From Sphingomonas sp. OV641 (GTDB taxonomy: Bacteria; Pseudomonadota; Alphaproteobacteria; Sphingomonadales; Sphingomonadaceae), in NCBI RefSeq assembly GCF_900109205.1, contig NZ_FNZB01000002.1:62001-126000 (forward strand): a DNA stretch of 64,000 nucleotides, read 5' to 3'. This document shows, in pieces, positions 44,517 to 53,071 of this stretch. A model generated the notes under the pieces. That model was not told where the DNA came from and did no database searches. It was given only the letters and a program-made list of their open reading frames with translations. The translations under genes were made by a program, and so were the position numbers. How positions within the stretch are numbered: the stretch's first letter is position 1; each line of letters opens with the position of its first letter.

Positions 44517-45838
44517 CCGGCAATCTTGTCCAGCGCCTGGCTGAAATCAGCGATCAGGTCGTCGGCATCCTCCACCCCGATGGATATCCGCACCAGATTG
44601 TCCGTGATCCCCAATGCCGCCTTGCGCGCATCGGGAACGGACAGGTGAGTCATGGCCGCAGGGTGGCTGGCCAGCGTCTCCGTGCCGCCCAGGCTCACCG
44701 CCAGCTTGGCGATCTTCAGCGCATCAAGGAAGGCGAACGCCTCCGGCTCTCCGCCCTTGAGATACAGGGAGAAGGTGGATCCGGCGCCCTTGCAATGGCG
44801 GCGGTAGATATCGGCCTGTCGCTCGTCGCGGCCACCTTCAAGAAAGCCGAGATAGCCGACCTTCTCGACCGCCGGATGATCGCGCAGGAAGGCGCATACC
44901 TTTTCGGCATTCTCCCCCGCCCGGCTCATCCGCAACTCCAGCGTCTCCAGGCTGCGCAGCAGCATCCATGCCGTGTTTGGATCACAGATCGTGCCGATCG
45001 TGTTCCGCATCAGCCGGATCGTATCCATGTGCGCCTTCGATCCCAGCACCCCGCCGGCAACCAGATCGCTGTGGCCACCCGCGTATTTGGTCAGGCTGTA
45101 GACGACGAGGTCCGCGCCGTGACGCAGCGGCTTGTGCCACAGCGGCCCCAGGAACGTATTGTCGATGGCGATCGGCGGCTTGTTCGCGCCGGTGAAGATC
45201 GCATCGCGGCTCGCCGCCACGGCCTCCACGTCGACCAGCGCGTTGGTCGGGTTGGCCGGGCTTTCGAGATAGATCAGCGCCACATTGCCGGACGCCGCCT
45301 TGGACAGCACCGCATCGATTTCCGCACGCGTGGCCCCGGCCGGGAAATCGAGCCAGTGAACACCGAAACGGCCCAGGATGCGCGCGATCAGCGTCTCGGT
45401 GGCGGCATAAAGCGGACCGGAGTGGACGATCGTGTCACCCGGCTTCACCATCGACAGGAACAGGGTGGCGATGGCGGACATGCCGCTGGAAAAGGTAAGC
45501 GCGTCCTCCGCATCCTCCCAAACGGACAGGCGATCCTCCAGGATCTCCTGGTTCGGGCCGTTGAAGCGGGAATAAACCAGTCCTTCGGCGCCGCCGGGCC
45601 GCTTGCCTGTCACCCCTTCGAAATGGCGCTTTCCGGCGGCCGCGTTGGGAAACACGAAAGTGGAGGTCAGGAAGATCGGCGGCTTCAGCGATCCTTCGGA
45701 CAAGGCAGGGTCATAGCCATGCCCCATCATCAGCGTTGCCGGCTTCAGCTTCCGCCCGCCGATCTCATCCACCGGCGGCTTGGGCGAGACACGCGCCTCA
45801 ACGCCGGTAAGATCGGCTTCGGTTTCCTTGGTCATCAT
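44513..45838 (-). CDS. Cystathionine gamma-synthase family PLP-dependent enzyme
   Basis: A 441-residue Cys/Met-metabolism PLP enzyme. Key parts are the N-terminal SLKPPIFLTSTFVFPNAAAG and VYSRFNGPNQEILEDRLSVW, the PLP lysine in VVYSLTKYAGGHSD, and later SLGGTETLASHPAAMTH. The group includes cystathionine gamma-synthase, O-acetylhomoserine sulfhydrylase and methionine gamma-lyase; sequence alone does not settle which. The long N-terminal extension (about 30 residues) is unusual for the first. The stop TAG is in the inverted end of the repeat at 44357-44516. Confidence 0.9.
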   Translation of the reverse strand: MMTKETEADLTGVEARVSPKPPVDEIGGRKLKPATLMMGHGYDPALSEGSLKPPIFLTSTFVFPNAAAGKRHFEGVTGKRPGGAEGLVYSRFNGPNQEILEDRLSVWEDAEDALTFSSGMSAIATLFLSMVKPGDTIVHSGPLYAATETLIARILGRFGVHWLDFPAGATRAEIDAVLSKAASGNVALIYLESPANPTNALVDVEAVAASRDAIFTGANKPPIAIDNTFLGPLWHKPLRHGADLVVYSLTKYAGGHSDLVAGGVLGSKAHMDTIRLMRNTIGTICDPNTAWMLLRSLETLELRMSRAGENAEKVCAFLRDHPAVEKVGYLGFLEGGRDERQADIYRRHCKGAGSTFSLYLKGGEPEAFAFLDALKIAKLAVSLGGTETLASHPAAMTHLSVPDARKAALGITDNLVRISIGVEDADDLIADFSQALDKIAG

Positions 45839-45912
45839 CTGGCTCCGCTGGGATCATGGCGGCGCGCACGGCGCCTTGAGCCGCGCCTAACATCAACGGC
45901 CCCGTCTGGCGA

Positions 45913-46335
45913 TCAGCCTGCCGTGTAAGGCGTAAACGGCCCGATGGCGCAGCTGCCGGTCGGGAAGCGCGCCGTGCGATCAACCGTGGTGGCAATGTCG
46001 CCGCGGCAAAGGCGCGGGCCGAACTGCCGGGTCACCAGAGCATCGCCGCGCGCGACATTCTCGCACCCGCCCGCCGTTTCACTGACGAAGATCCGATTGC
46101 GGCTCTCGCGGTAGATCAGCTTGTTGCCGACCGCGCGCAGAGAGACGTTGCGAAAACGGGTGTCGATGCAATCCACCGGCGCTTGCGGCGTCAGCCGGGC
46201 AAGCTCCTTTTGCACCTGCATCTGTTCACGGGCGTAGGGGCCGGGCCGGCTCTCGTCGGCCGCGCTGGCGGCCGACACCGCCAGAGCACCCGCCGCGGCG
46301 GCCAGCGTAAAGGGAATCAACAGCTTGGCCATCAT
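45913..46335 (-). CDS. Small exported protein, paralogue of 13340-13741
   Basis: A 140-residue protein with a signal peptide (IPFTLAAAAGALAVSAASAA) followed by a short helix and a Cys-containing domain: VDCIDTRFRNVSL, KLIYRESRNRIFVSETAGGC, RLCRGDIATTVDR and SCAIGPFTPYTAG. The order matches the protein at 13340-13741. The start ATG 46335 has GGAG five bases ahead. Four cysteines may make two disulfides in the periplasm. Function unknown. It follows gloB by about 36 bp on the same strand. Confidence 0.75.
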   Translation of the reverse strand: MMAKLLIPFTLAAAAGALAVSAASAADESRPGPYAREQMQVQKELARLTPQAPVDCIDTRFRNVSLRAVGNKLIYRESRNRIFVSETAGGCENVARGDALVTRQFGPRLCRGDIATTVDRTARFPTGSCAIGPFTPYTAG

Positions 46336-46371
46336 CACCACTCCTGCCCCGCCTTCAAAAGCATAACGCTT

Positions 46372-47109
46372 TTATCCGCGGAAACTATCCTTGGCGGCGC
46401 GCCGCTCCCCCAATTCCTCCGCACTCGTCGCCCGCAGGAACGGATTGGTGGCAAGCTCCTCTCCGATGGTGGTGGGAATGGTCGCCTCGCCCGCCGCGCG
46501 CGCCGCGTCGACCCGCGCCATGCGCGCCTTGATCGCCTGGTTGTCCGGCTCAGCGACCAGGGCGTAGCGCCCGTTGGACTGGGTATATTCATGACCGCAA
46601 TACACGCGCGTATCGGCCGGCAGCCGGGCATAACGCTGCATGTTGCCGAACATGTCGGCCGGCGTCCCTTCAAACAGCCGGCCACAGCCCATGGCGAACA
46701 AGGTGTCGCCAGTGAAGATCGCCGAATCATCGGCGAAGTGGAACGCCACATGGCCCTGGGTATGGCCCGGCACGGTCATCACCGCAGCACGATGTCCGCC
46801 CAGGGACACGCTTTCACCATCCGACACGCCGGCGTCGATCGCACCGATCTTGGCGCGTTCCGCCTCGGGGGCGGTGACCCTGGCGCCCGTTGCGGCGACG
46901 ATCGCGGCATTGCCGCCAACATGATCCGGATGCCAATGCGTGTTCCAGATCTCGCTGATCGTCCAGCCACGCGATGCGGCGGCATCGAGCACGGGCTGCG
47001 CCTCGCCGGGATCGATCACCATGGTCGTGCCGCTGTCCGGATCGTGCACGAGCCAGCTGTAATTGTCGCTGAGCACGGGCACGCGGACGATCTCAAGTGG
47101 CGATGGCAT
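46372..47109 (-). CDS. gloB: Hydroxyacylglutathione hydrolase (glyoxalase II)
   Basis: A 245-residue metallo-beta-lactamase-fold hydrolase that releases D-lactate and glutathione from S-lactoylglutathione. The zinc motif THWHPDHVGG, then VPGHTQGHVAF, FTGDTLFAMGCGRLFEG and YCGHEYTQ are all present, with the glutathione-site C-terminal half. Start ATG 47109 (MPSPLE) or a nearby ATG at 47112; both overlap the end of the preceding VOC gene. Part of a five-gene operon from 49403 down. Confidence 0.93.
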   Translation of the reverse strand: MPSPLEIVRVPVLSDNYSWLVHDPDSGTTMVIDPGEAQPVLDAAASRGWTISEIWNTHWHPDHVGGNAAIVAATGARVTAPEAERAKIGAIDAGVSDGESVSLGGHRAAVMTVPGHTQGHVAFHFADDSAIFTGDTLFAMGCGRLFEGTPADMFGNMQRYARLPADTRVYCGHEYTQSNGRYALVAEPDNQAIKARMARVDAARAAGEATIPTTIGEELATNPFLRATSAEELGERRAAKDSFRG

Positions 47110-47509
47110 CATAGCCCATTCCATTGAACTCGATCAGACAGAAACCGTGGCCGAAGGGATCCGCGAAGGTTGCGATCCGCCCATAGGGCGCCTGACGCAC
47201 GCCCGTCTCGTCAACAGCGCCGGCCGCGATTGCCATCGATCGGGCGTGGTCGAGATCATTGACCGACACGTCGAGATGCACCGGCGTCCAGTGGCGCTGA
47301 TAGTTCCGCCGTGCCGGCGCGGCGGCGGTCGCGGCGCTATCGCCTGCCTTTTCCAGCAGGTAGATCGGCGCCTCCAACCCCAGCAGTTCGACCGCGCCGC
47401 TGCCCAGCCGCCGCCCAACCGACACGCCGAACACAGCGCAGTAGAAATGCTCCGCCCGCGCGAGATCGGGAACATCCATGTTCACGATCAGGCGCGCGGG
47501 CGCGGGCAT
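47093..47509 (-). CDS. VOC family protein (glyoxalase-fold)
   Basis: A 138-residue vicinal-oxygen-chelate protein: RLIVNMDVPDLARAEHFYCA begins the first beta-alpha-beta unit, HWTPVHLDVSVNDLDHARSM the second, and DPFGHGFCLIEF the last with a metal-ligand glutamate. It is translated right after gloA (TGATG, one base shared). It might be a second glyoxalase I-like subunit or a resistance protein; ligand unknown. Confidence 0.85.
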   Translation of the reverse strand: MPAPARLIVNMDVPDLARAEHFYCAVFGVSVGRRLGSGAVELLGLEAPIYLLEKAGDSAATAAAPARRNYQRHWTPVHLDVSVNDLDHARSMAIAAGAVDETGVRQAPYGRIATFADPFGHGFCLIEFNGMGYDAIAT

Positions 47510-47964
47510 CACCAGCTTCCGGTATTCGGCATCGAGGCCCATGGCTCCTGCGGCGGCTTGGGGCCGTTCAGCTGGAGCAGCTCGATCGAAATGCCGTCCG
47601 GCGTCTTCACGAACGCCATATAGCCGTCCCGCGGAGGGCGATGGACGGTATAGCCCGCGTCCAGCACCGCCTGGCAGGTCGCGTATATGTCGTCGCAATC
47701 ATAAGCGAGATGCCCGAAATTGCGCCCGCCGGTATATTCTTCTGGCGCGCTGCCATCCTCGGCCGGCCAGTTGTAGGTCAGTTCCACCTCGGCCCGGGCC
47801 CGTTCGCCCTCGCCTCGCATATCCTCGGGCGTGGCGAGGAAGATCAGGGTGAAGCGGCCCGCCTCGCTGTCGGTGCGGCGCACTTCCTTGAACCCCAGAA
47901 CCTCGAAGAAGGCGATGGTCTTTTCCGGATCGGCGACCCGGATCATGGTGTGAAGATAGCGCAT
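47509..47964 (-). CDS. gloA: Lactoylglutathione lyase (glyoxalase I)
   Basis: A 151-residue glyoxalase I that isomerises the methylglyoxal-glutathione adduct. It begins MRYLHTMIRVADPEKTIAFF with the first metal-ligand His5, has EVELTYNW, NFGHLAYDCDDIY and VKTPDGISIELLQL; these supply the other ligands. Start ATG at 47964 is 12 bp after the TPR gene. Acts with GloB two genes downstream. Confidence 0.94.
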   Translation of the reverse strand: MRYLHTMIRVADPEKTIAFFEVLGFKEVRRTDSEAGRFTLIFLATPEDMRGEGERARAEVELTYNWPAEDGSAPEEYTGGRNFGHLAYDCDDIYATCQAVLDAGYTVHRPPRDGYMAFVKTPDGISIELLQLNGPKPPQEPWASMPNTGSW

Positions 47965-47976
47965 TGATCCTCCGGA

Positions 47977-48690
47977 TTACTTCTGTTCGTCAGCCGCGAA
48001 CTGGGACAACGCACGAGTTGCCGATTGGCCCGCCGGGCGATCCGGGGCGAGCCGCGCGGCTTCGGTCCAGGCAGCCTTCGCCCCTGCCTCGTCGCCGCCG
48101 GCGGCCGCGATATTGCCGGCCTCCAGCTGCACCTGCGCATCGTCAGCCGACCGGCGCAGCGCCTGGCCGATATCGATCTTGGCGCGGGCGAGGTCGCCCG
48201 TGCGCCGCGCCAATGTTGCGGACAGCAGCCAGGCGAGCGGATCATCGGCCGCGTCCTTCAGCGCGAGATCGAGATCGCCGCGAGCCAATTTGAGCTCGTC
48301 CAAGGCCACCAGCGCCCGCGCGCGGTCCAGCGCCGCCTCTCCGCGGGCCAGACCGGTCAGCGTTCCGGCCGCCAGCGCCGCATCCAGCGCCGCGCGCGCC
48401 TTGGCGGGTTCCTGCCCTGCAAGCCAGGCGTTGCCGGCCAGCGCCCAATAGCGCGCCGCGGCGCCATCACGGGCCAGCTCGGAGCCGCGCGCCGCCTCTT
48501 CAAACGCCGGCGCCGCCTGCGCAAACCGATCCTGCCCGGCAAGTGCGATGCCCAGGCACGCCCGCCCGCCAACGCTCCGGTCAACGCTGGCGCGCCGCTC
48601 GGCGGCGACCGGATCCGTGGCTGCCAGCGCGGCGCAGCTCTCCGCAGGCGGAAGGGCAGCGGCCTGGAGCGCAAGGCTCAGCAGGATCAT
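47977..48690 (-). CDS. TPR repeat protein
   Basis: A 237-residue protein with tetratricopeptide-like helical repeats, for example FAQAAPAFEEAARGSELARD, and DLARAKIDIGQALRRSADDA. An N-terminal hydrophobic segment (MILLSLALQAAALPPAES) may be a signal peptide, so it is probably periplasmic. Overlaps the hydrolase gene upstream by four bases. Partner unknown. Confidence 0.75.
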   Translation of the reverse strand: MILLSLALQAAALPPAESCAALAATDPVAAERRASVDRSVGGRACLGIALAGQDRFAQAAPAFEEAARGSELARDGAAARYWALAGNAWLAGQEPAKARAALDAALAAGTLTGLARGEAALDRARALVALDELKLARGDLDLALKDAADDPLAWLLSATLARRTGDLARAKIDIGQALRRSADDAQVQLEAGNIAAAGGDEAGAKAAWTEAARLAPDRPAGQSATRALSQFAADEQK

Positions 48691-49403
48691 TTCAGCACGT
48701 CCTCAACCGTGCGGATCAACAAGGCGATGTCTTCCTCCCGGGACAGGCGATGATCACCGCCCTTCACCAAGGCAACGTGGACATCGTCTGAACGGAGAAG
48801 CTCCGCGAGGCGCACCGATTGGGCCCAGGGCACATCCGGATCGCGCTGGCCGTGGATCAGCCGCACCGGCATGTCGAGCGCGATGGGACCGTGCATCAGC
48901 CGGTTGGCTTCGCCGGCCTGCCAGAAACGCCGGGTATAGACGGTCCGCTGCGGGCCATAAGGGTTCGGCCGCTCCAGCCGTCCGTGCTGCAGAATGTAGA
49001 GCTTCTCCTCCTGGCTGAAGCCCCAGTCGGTGAAATCAGGCGCTGCCGCGATCCCCACCATCGCAGCGACGCGCTCGGGACGGGCGAGCGCGGCCAGCAG
49101 CATGATCCACCCCCCCATGGAGGAGCCGACCAGCACCACCGGTCCCTCCACCGCATGATCGATCATGGCGAGCGCATCGTCGCGCCAATCCGTCAGGGAT
49201 TGCTCCTCGAACGCCCCCTCGCTGGCGCCGCAGCCGGCATAATCGAAGCGGAGAAAGGCGCGACCGGCCGCTTTCGCCCATGCCTCGAGCGCAAGCGCCT
49301 TCGTACCGGTCATGTCCGAGGCATAGCCTGGCAGGAAAACGATGGTGGGGCCGGCGCCTTCGGTGAGGTGATAGGCGAGACGGGGTCGCTGGGGAGAGGT
49401 CAT
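48687..49403 (-). CDS. Alpha/beta-fold hydrolase
   Basis: A 238-residue serine hydrolase. The nucleophile elbow is GSSMGGW, the oxyanion area VFLPGYASDMTG, and the acid/histidine regions are RLIHGQRDPDVPW and KGGDHRLSREED. It resembles carboxylesterase/thioesterase-like enzymes (YcjY/RsbQ or palmitoyl-protein thioesterase ABHD10 kind). First gene of the operon that ends with gloB. Confidence 0.85.
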   Translation of the reverse strand: MTSPQRPRLAYHLTEGAGPTIVFLPGYASDMTGTKALALEAWAKAAGRAFLRFDYAGCGASEGAFEEQSLTDWRDDALAMIDHAVEGPVVLVGSSMGGWIMLLAALARPERVAAMVGIAAAPDFTDWGFSQEEKLYILQHGRLERPNPYGPQRTVYTRRFWQAGEANRLMHGPIALDMPVRLIHGQRDPDVPWAQSVRLAELLRSDDVHVALVKGGDHRLSREEDIALLIRTVEDVLK

Positions 49404-49485
49404 CCGCCGCGATGTAGCGACGGGCAGGCGCCAGTGAAAGGCGAGCCGGTAAAGGGAGCCGCACCCACAAGCCGCGGCGGCCTGC

Positions 49486-49740
49486 TCAGATCACATATTC
49501 AACGGTTCTTACCTGCGTCTCGGCATCACGCTTCGCCGTGCGCTTCGCGACCATTTCGGCATGGAGCTCGGCGATGGTGCGGCTGCCGGTCGTCTTGCAG
49601 GCGAACGGCAGCACGGCGTGGACCAGCGCGCCCATGCCGCCCGCCAGCATCCGGGCACCAAAGCGGGATGCGACGCCGAAATGCTCGACATAGCTTTCAC
49701 CCACAGACGCGGGATGGTCGAGGAACAGGCGGCGCAGCAT
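49486..49740 (-). CDS. DUF6356 family protein
   Basis: An 84-residue protein from ATG 49740 (MLRRLFLDHPASVGESYVEH). The central part FGARMLAGGMGALVHAVLPF is hydrophobic and the following FACKTTGSRTIAELHAEMV is a helical, charged tail; this is the pattern of DUF6356 proteins in sphingomonads, from memory. It probably associates with the membrane. Function not known. Confidence 0.75.
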   Translation of the reverse strand: MLRRLFLDHPASVGESYVEHFGVASRFGARMLAGGMGALVHAVLPFACKTTGSRTIAELHAEMVAKRTAKRDAETQVRTVEYVI

Positions 49741-49771
49741 AGGAAATCCCCCGGGGTCCGGTTGTGGTCGG

Positions 49772-51181
49772 TCAGGCGACATTATCACGGGCGCGCAGCT
49801 GCGCCACCATGTCCGCGGCAAGCAGCGGCAGGGTGTCGTCGCGCGCGCCCATTACGACGATCCGGTCGCCGGCACGCGCATTGGCGACGAGATGCGCCGC
49901 CGCCGCCGCGCGATCCGCGATGTGACGGGCATTGCCGCCGGTGACGGAGATATCGCGCACGATATCGGCGCTGGTAACGTCGCGCGTCACCGTGCCGCCC
50001 TGGTAAACTGGGTCTGGCAGAACGAGCAGGTCGTCGGCCCCAAGCCCCTGTGCGAACGTCTCAACCAGTTCAGATCGCATTGTTTTCAGCGGTCCATAGC
50101 CGTGCGGCTGGAAGAGCAGGAGCAGGCGCCCGGGAAAGGCGTGGAGCGTGGCCAGCGTCGCGGCGATCTTGTCGGGATTGTGCCCGAAATCATCAATCAC
50201 GGCGACGCCGCCCGCCTCGCCGACCAGGTCGAAGCGGCGCTTCAGGCCCATGTAGCGGCCGATAGCAGCGGCCGCGGCCTCGAAGGACACACCGGCAGCC
50301 AGGGCCGCGCCCGTCGCCGCCAGTGCGTTCGCGACATTGTGTTTGCCGGGCACGTTCAGCCGGATCCGGGTGCCGCGCAGGGAGAAGGATACCGCAAACG
50401 GCTGTTCTTGGATGTCCACCGGAGTCAGATCGGCCTCGCCGCCGAGCGCGAAGGTCATCACCCGATCTCGTGGCAGGCGCATGGCCAGCGCGGCCGCATC
50501 CGGATTGCCGGCATTGACGATCGCCATGCCCGCCTTGCCGATGAAATCGCCGAACAGCACGTTCAGCTCGTCGAGCGATTTGTGATCGAGGCTGACGTTG
50601 TTCAGCACCGCGATGCGCGGCGCATAAAGGGCGATGGAGCCGTCGCTTTCGTCCACCTCGCTGACATAAGGATCACCCTCGCCCACGAGGGCGCTGGCGA
50701 AGGGGCGGTCGGCGGCGGCGAAATCCTTCATCACCGCGCCGTTCATCACCGTGGGGTCGAGCCCCGCATCATGGAGGATGCGCGCGATCATGCCGGTGAC
50801 GGTGGATTTGCCGCTGGTGCCGGCAACCCCGATCGGCAGGCGGCTCGCGTTGAACAGCGCGGCGTTCAGTTCCGCGCGGCTCATGCGGCGGCAACCGAGC
50901 CGATCGGCCGCGACCATGTCCGCTACCGTCGGCTCCACGGCGGCCGATGCGACAACGATCTGGTCCGCCGACACGATCCCGCTGCCGTCCTGCGGGAACA
51001 GGCGAACGCCCTTCGCCTCCAGATCGGCGAACTTGGCCGGCACGCGACCCTGATCGAGCCCCCGATCGGAGCCGGAGACGGTCGCCCCGCGCCCGGCAAG
51101 GATCATCGCCAGCGGCATCATGCCGGAGCCGCCGACGCCGACGAAGAAGAAGGATTGTCCTGCGATGTTGCCGTCCTGCAT
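49772..51181 (-). CDS. Mur ligase family protein (MurC/Mpl-like)
   Basis: A 469-residue ATP-dependent ligase with three Mur domains: an N-terminal UDP-sugar Rossmann domain (FFFVGVGGSGMMPLAMILAG), a central ATPase with P-loop GTSGKST at 121-127 and SEVDESDGS, and a C-terminal domain with FDLVGEAGGVAVIDDFGHNP. MurC and Mpl normally have GTHGKTT and GHHP; here S and N replace two histidines. Its divergent partner is an LD-carboxypeptidase, so it may attach recycled peptide to UDP-MurNAc as Mpl does. True murC would be expected in the division cluster elsewhere. Confidence 0.82.
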   Translation of the reverse strand: MQDGNIAGQSFFFVGVGGSGMMPLAMILAGRGATVSGSDRGLDQGRVPAKFADLEAKGVRLFPQDGSGIVSADQIVVASAAVEPTVADMVAADRLGCRRMSRAELNAALFNASRLPIGVAGTSGKSTVTGMIARILHDAGLDPTVMNGAVMKDFAAADRPFASALVGEGDPYVSEVDESDGSIALYAPRIAVLNNVSLDHKSLDELNVLFGDFIGKAGMAIVNAGNPDAAALAMRLPRDRVMTFALGGEADLTPVDIQEQPFAVSFSLRGTRIRLNVPGKHNVANALAATGAALAAGVSFEAAAAAIGRYMGLKRRFDLVGEAGGVAVIDDFGHNPDKIAATLATLHAFPGRLLLLFQPHGYGPLKTMRSELVETFAQGLGADDLLVLPDPVYQGGTVTRDVTSADIVRDISVTGGNARHIADRAAAAAHLVANARAGDRIVVMGARDDTLPLLAADMVAQLRARDNVA

Positions 51182-51252
51182 GGCCGCGCGCTATCGCCGC
51201 AGGCGGCAACGGGCAAGGCGAAGGCGGCGACACGGATGAAGATCGGGCCCTC

Positions 51253-52071
51253 ATGAAGATCGGAATCGTCGCACCGGCGAACACGGCCAACCCGCAGATG
51301 GTGGCGCCGCTGATGGCCTATGCCGCCTTGGCCTATCCCGAAGTCGAGCTGGTCTTCCACCCGCAATGCTGGGAAAGCGACGGCCATTTCGCCGGCCCGG
51401 ATGCCCGCCGAGCCGCTGCCTTCCTGGAATTCGCCAACGACCCCGCCTTTGCGGCAATCTGGTTCGCGCGCGGCGGCTATGGCTCCAACCGTATCCTGGC
51501 GCAGGTCATGCCGCAGCTGAACGATGCCGCACGGCGCAAGAAATATGTCGGCTATTCCGACATGGGCTTTATGCTCGGCGCGCTCTACGCCCGGCGCATC
51601 GGGCGCGTGGCACATGGCCCCATGCCGACCGACATCCTGCGCAGTTCCGGCGGCGATGCGACGGTGGCGCGCGCGCTCGGCTGGATCGCACGCGATGAGC
51701 GCCAGGGGCTGGAGCCGGGTCTGGGCAAGCGGCCGGCCGCCGCCTTCAATCTGGCGATCCTCGGCGCGCTGATCGGCACGCCCTGGCTGCCGGACCTCAC
51801 CGACCACGAATTGCTGATCGAGGAAGTGTCGGAGCCGATGTACAATATCGATCGGCTGCTGTTCACCATGGCCAATGCCACGCAATTGCGCGGGGTCGCC
51901 GGTGTCCGGCTGGGCGCGGTGACGAGCGTGAAGGAAAACACACCGGCCTGGAACGAGCCCTTGGCGGTGATGATCCAGCGTTGGTGCCGCGACATGGGCG
52001 TGCCGTTCCTGGGGCAGGCTGAGGTCGGCCATACGCAGACGAACCGGGTGGTGCCCTTCGGGCTGATTTGA
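51253..52071 (+). CDS. ldcA: LD-carboxypeptidase (S66 family)
   Basis: A 272-residue cytoplasmic serine peptidase removing the terminal D-Ala from muropeptide tetrapeptides. Motifs are AIWFARGGYGSNRIL, the nucleophile Ser102 in YVGYSDMGFM, a Glu in LLIEEVSEPMYNIDR, and a His in VGHTQTNRVV. Start ATG 51253 (MKIGIVAPAN) is the family's usual beginning; there is open frame before it. Divergent from the Mur ligase by 71 bp, the two probably share control in peptidoglycan recycling. Confidence 0.88.
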   Translation: MKIGIVAPANTANPQMVAPLMAYAALAYPEVELVFHPQCWESDGHFAGPDARRAAAFLEFANDPAFAAIWFARGGYGSNRILAQVMPQLNDAARRKKYVGYSDMGFMLGALYARRIGRVAHGPMPTDILRSSGGDATVARALGWIARDERQGLEPGLGKRPAAAFNLAILGALIGTPWLPDLTDHELLIEEVSEPMYNIDRLLFTMANATQLRGVAGVRLGAVTSVKENTPAWNEPLAVMIQRWCRDMGVPFLGQAEVGHTQTNRVVPFGLI

Positions 52072-52194
52072 GGATATCGGCCGACGAACCGCGAGTGCCG
52101 AGCTTGCCTGGCGTCTGATCCAGCTGGACTGATCCGCCTGCCTTCGCGAACGACAGGCTCAGGCCGAACGCAGGTCAGATGAACCCTTTGCTTC

Positions 52195-52285
52195 GTCATT
52201 CCTGCGAAGGCGGGAATCCATAATCACTGACGCCGATTGCTCTCGCGAGACCTGCGCTTATGGACCCCCACCTTCGCGGGATGAC
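52195..52285. repeat. Palindromic intergenic repeat (gtcattcct variant)
   Basis: Opens gtcattcctgcgaaggcggg and ends ccccaccttcgcgggatgac, resembling the copy at 34768-34861. Just before it (about 52138-52171) lies another short inverted motif, ttcgcgaacgacaggctcag. Together with it, all of 52072-52295 is repeat sequence without a gene. Confidence 0.75.
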
Positions 52286-52295
52286 CGTGCATTGA

Positions 52296-53021
52296 TCAGC
52301 CGGCGACCGCCTCGCTCAGCCAGGCCGGCTTCAGCGCATCGCCCAGATCTTCGACGCGGCGATGCTCCACCATCAGGCCGAGTTCGGGATAGGTCGCGCG
52401 GGTGCGCGCGCCCGCCTCTCCCAGCGGCGCGACGACCAGCCGGCGGTTAACCTTCGACCGGTAGTTCATGCGCGCGGTATTCTCCTGCCCGACATAGCAT
52501 CCCTTGACGAAGCTGACGCCGTTCAGCTCCCGCGCGTTGCACTCCAGCCAGAGCGTTTCGGCATTGCCTAGCTCCGTCACACCTTCCGCGACGCCAAGTG
52601 AAAGGCGATGCGCGACCCAGCCGTGCGCGGGGGCACCCGGCGGCGCGATCCAGCGGCGACCGAGCGCAGCGAGCCGGGGATCGGGCACGCCCTGGTCGCC
52701 GTCGCGCGACCAATGCACCGCAAGGCCGTCGTCACGCGCGATGGTGATCGCCCGACGCAGGCGATACAGCGTCAGCCGCCGGGCGAGCGCCTCCGCCTGT
52801 ACCGCTTCGCAATCGAGCAGCAGATCCTCGCCATCCGCCCAGACGAGAAAGTCGAACAGCGCCTTGCCCTGTGGTGACAGGAGCGCGGCCCAGACCGGAA
52901 GCGCGCCGGTCACGTCATTCGTCACCAGCCCTTGAAGGAAGCCGCGAACGTCCTCCCCGGAAAGGCGGACGATGGCGCGATCGGCCAAAGTTGTGGCGTC
53001 GGGGGTGGTGGCGTCAGTCAT
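52296..53021 (-). CDS. ygfZ: YgfZ/GcvT-like folate-binding protein
   Basis: A 241-residue protein with the folate-binding GcvT fold and the conserved KGCYVGQE motif at residues 183-190. Helps maintain iron-sulfur enzymes such as MiaB. Start ATG 53021 (MTDATTPDAT), two codons after an alternative ATG. Divergent from pyrC, 50 bp apart. Confidence 0.92.
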   Translation of the reverse strand: MTDATTPDATTLADRAIVRLSGEDVRGFLQGLVTNDVTGALPVWAALLSPQGKALFDFLVWADGEDLLLDCEAVQAEALARRLTLYRLRRAITIARDDGLAVHWSRDGDQGVPDPRLAALGRRWIAPPGAPAHGWVAHRLSLGVAEGVTELGNAETLWLECNARELNGVSFVKGCYVGQENTARMNYRSKVNRRLVVAPLGEAGARTRATYPELGLMVEHRRVEDLGDALKPAWLSEAVAG

Positions 53022-53071
53022 GCCCACAAGCTAGGGCATCGCACGCGCATTCCAAGCATTGCAGGACCCGC

